This document shows positions 63,300 to 64,000 of a DNA stretch of 64,000 nt, in pieces. Numbering within the stretch: position 1 is the first letter of the stretch; every line of letters starts with the position of its first letter. The position numbers were made by a program, and so were the translations under genes. The stretch spans positions 57,386,097-57,450,096 of the forward strand of contig NC_073746.1 of assembly GCF_029784135.1 (NCBI RefSeq), in the 5' to 3' direction. The notes under the pieces are model-generated. The model saw only the letters and a list, made by a program, of their open reading frames with translations. It ran no database searches and was not told the DNA's origin. The stretch is from Toxorhynchites rutilus septentrionalis. Taxonomy: Eukaryota; Arthropoda; Insecta; Diptera; Culicidae.

Positions 63300-63830
63300 A
63301 CTAAATATCTCAAACAGCCATTCCATTTCAAACCGATGTAGTGGTTTTCAGATTTTCGTGAAAAGTGGTAGTTTTGTTCATTATCGCAAAACATTAGACC
63401 TGTATTTTTTTATTTTTTCATTAGGGTAACCATTACCATTTTGGGGTGGTTCGAAAAATCCATGTTTTCTCCTCTTTTTTTCCAAAAATTATTACGAAAA
63501 CAAAATTCTGTTCTTTCGCAAATGTAATATTTCGAGAAAGACTAGCTCATTGGCTTCAATTTGATATGTCGATTATCAAAATCGCTTTAGTAATTCAAAA
63601 GTTTCGATTTTTTGAAAAAAGTTCTGTTTGGAAAAAAATGGAAAATAGTGTTTTTTCAGACCTAAAATGGAAATAGTCACCCTAATAAAAAATGAAAAAA
63701 ATACGGGTCTAATAATTTACGATAAAGAACAAAACTGACAATCTTCACAAAAATGTGAGAACTACTATATCGGTTTGCCATGGAATGGCTGAAACACATT
63801 TTTTTTGAGATCTTAAATATTGACACAGTA
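63300..63830. repeat. Long imperfect inverted repeat, ~140-160-bp arms
   Basis: Left arm (63310-63435: AACAGCCATTCCATTTCAAA, CCGATGTAGTGG, then GTATTTTTTTATTTTTTCAT then TAGGGT) returns inverted on the right (63668-63805: ACCCTAATAAAAAATGAAAA, then TATATCGGTTTGCCATGGAA then TGGCTG). The loop holds GACTAGCTCATTGGCTTCAA, the word common to the copies near 4980, 7500 and 35090. It is probably a foldback-type non-autonomous element. Confidence 0.7.
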
Positions 63831-64000
63831 AAGCCCATATTGTTTCCAACAACTAGTAGATATTTGATCCTGGGAAAAAGCAAAAATGATTTTTTATTGC
63901 ATTTTGCAAATTGCTTCTTCCCATCCAGTTTGCAATGTGTTGTTCTTTGACGTTATTTTTAACCCGGAAACAATACACGAATTCGCGAAAATTTAATGAT

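Overview
The window is eukaryotic nuclear DNA from an insect, most probably a culicine mosquito of the Aedes type. It is AT-rich and intron-bearing, and transposable elements (TEs) make up much of it. Several families are typical of mosquitoes: a MosquI-like I-clade LINE, a Feilai-like tRNA SINE, Tc1/mariner fragments of the ITmD37E kind, and several mariners. The species call is inference from repeat content. I found no bacterial operon, CRISPR array or prokaryotic system.

Layout. 1-8442: old duplicated repeats, a 214-bp TIR MITE, a foldback, fragments of two DNA transposases and a (TA)n tract, then an exact 500-N gap (8443-8942). 8943-19044: two nearly complete LINEs in tandem on the minus strand, an R4/Dong-like element with an intact 1220-aa ORF and a MosquI-like element with ORF1 intact and ORF2 broken by one frameshift. 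19045-21680: three mariner pieces, namely a 3' fragment, an internally deleted derivative with perfect TA duplications, and a 1275-bp copy with a long ORF. 21683-31787: mostly unrecognised non-coding DNA with a LINE stub, two SINE families and two transposase relics. 31788-38071: a minisatellite-like array; a DD37E relic; a SINE split by a mariner and by a hAT-type MITE; then an IS630/Tc1-type C-terminal relic and a hAT relic.

38072-44590: an errantivirus (Ty3/gypsy with env). It has a tRNA-Ser primer site, gag, pol with one nonsense codon, env, and LTRs that match except for a 41-bp indel. 44808-47436: repeat DNA carrying two decayed histone H2A copies that share the same nonsense codon and both keep a histone 3' stem-loop. 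48.2-57 kb: the only candidate host gene on the plus strand, with a coding exon at 48765-48862 and another at 55166-55565 whose phases match across a 6.3-kb intron full of TEs. Its product is not recognised. 52782-55098, inside that intron, is a TIR element containing a 5'-truncated MosquI copy with a 14-bp target duplication and a second, smaller MITE. 57-64 kb: AT-rich intronic or intergenic DNA with a SINE, minisatellite arrays, (TA)n and a long inverted repeat.

How the parts relate. Apart from the partial host gene, everything recognisable is mobile DNA or its debris. Nesting gives a relative order of insertion. The youngest-looking copies are the errantivirus, the two LINEs and the mariners with intact ends. 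Identifications rest on reading motifs by eye; no database search was possible.
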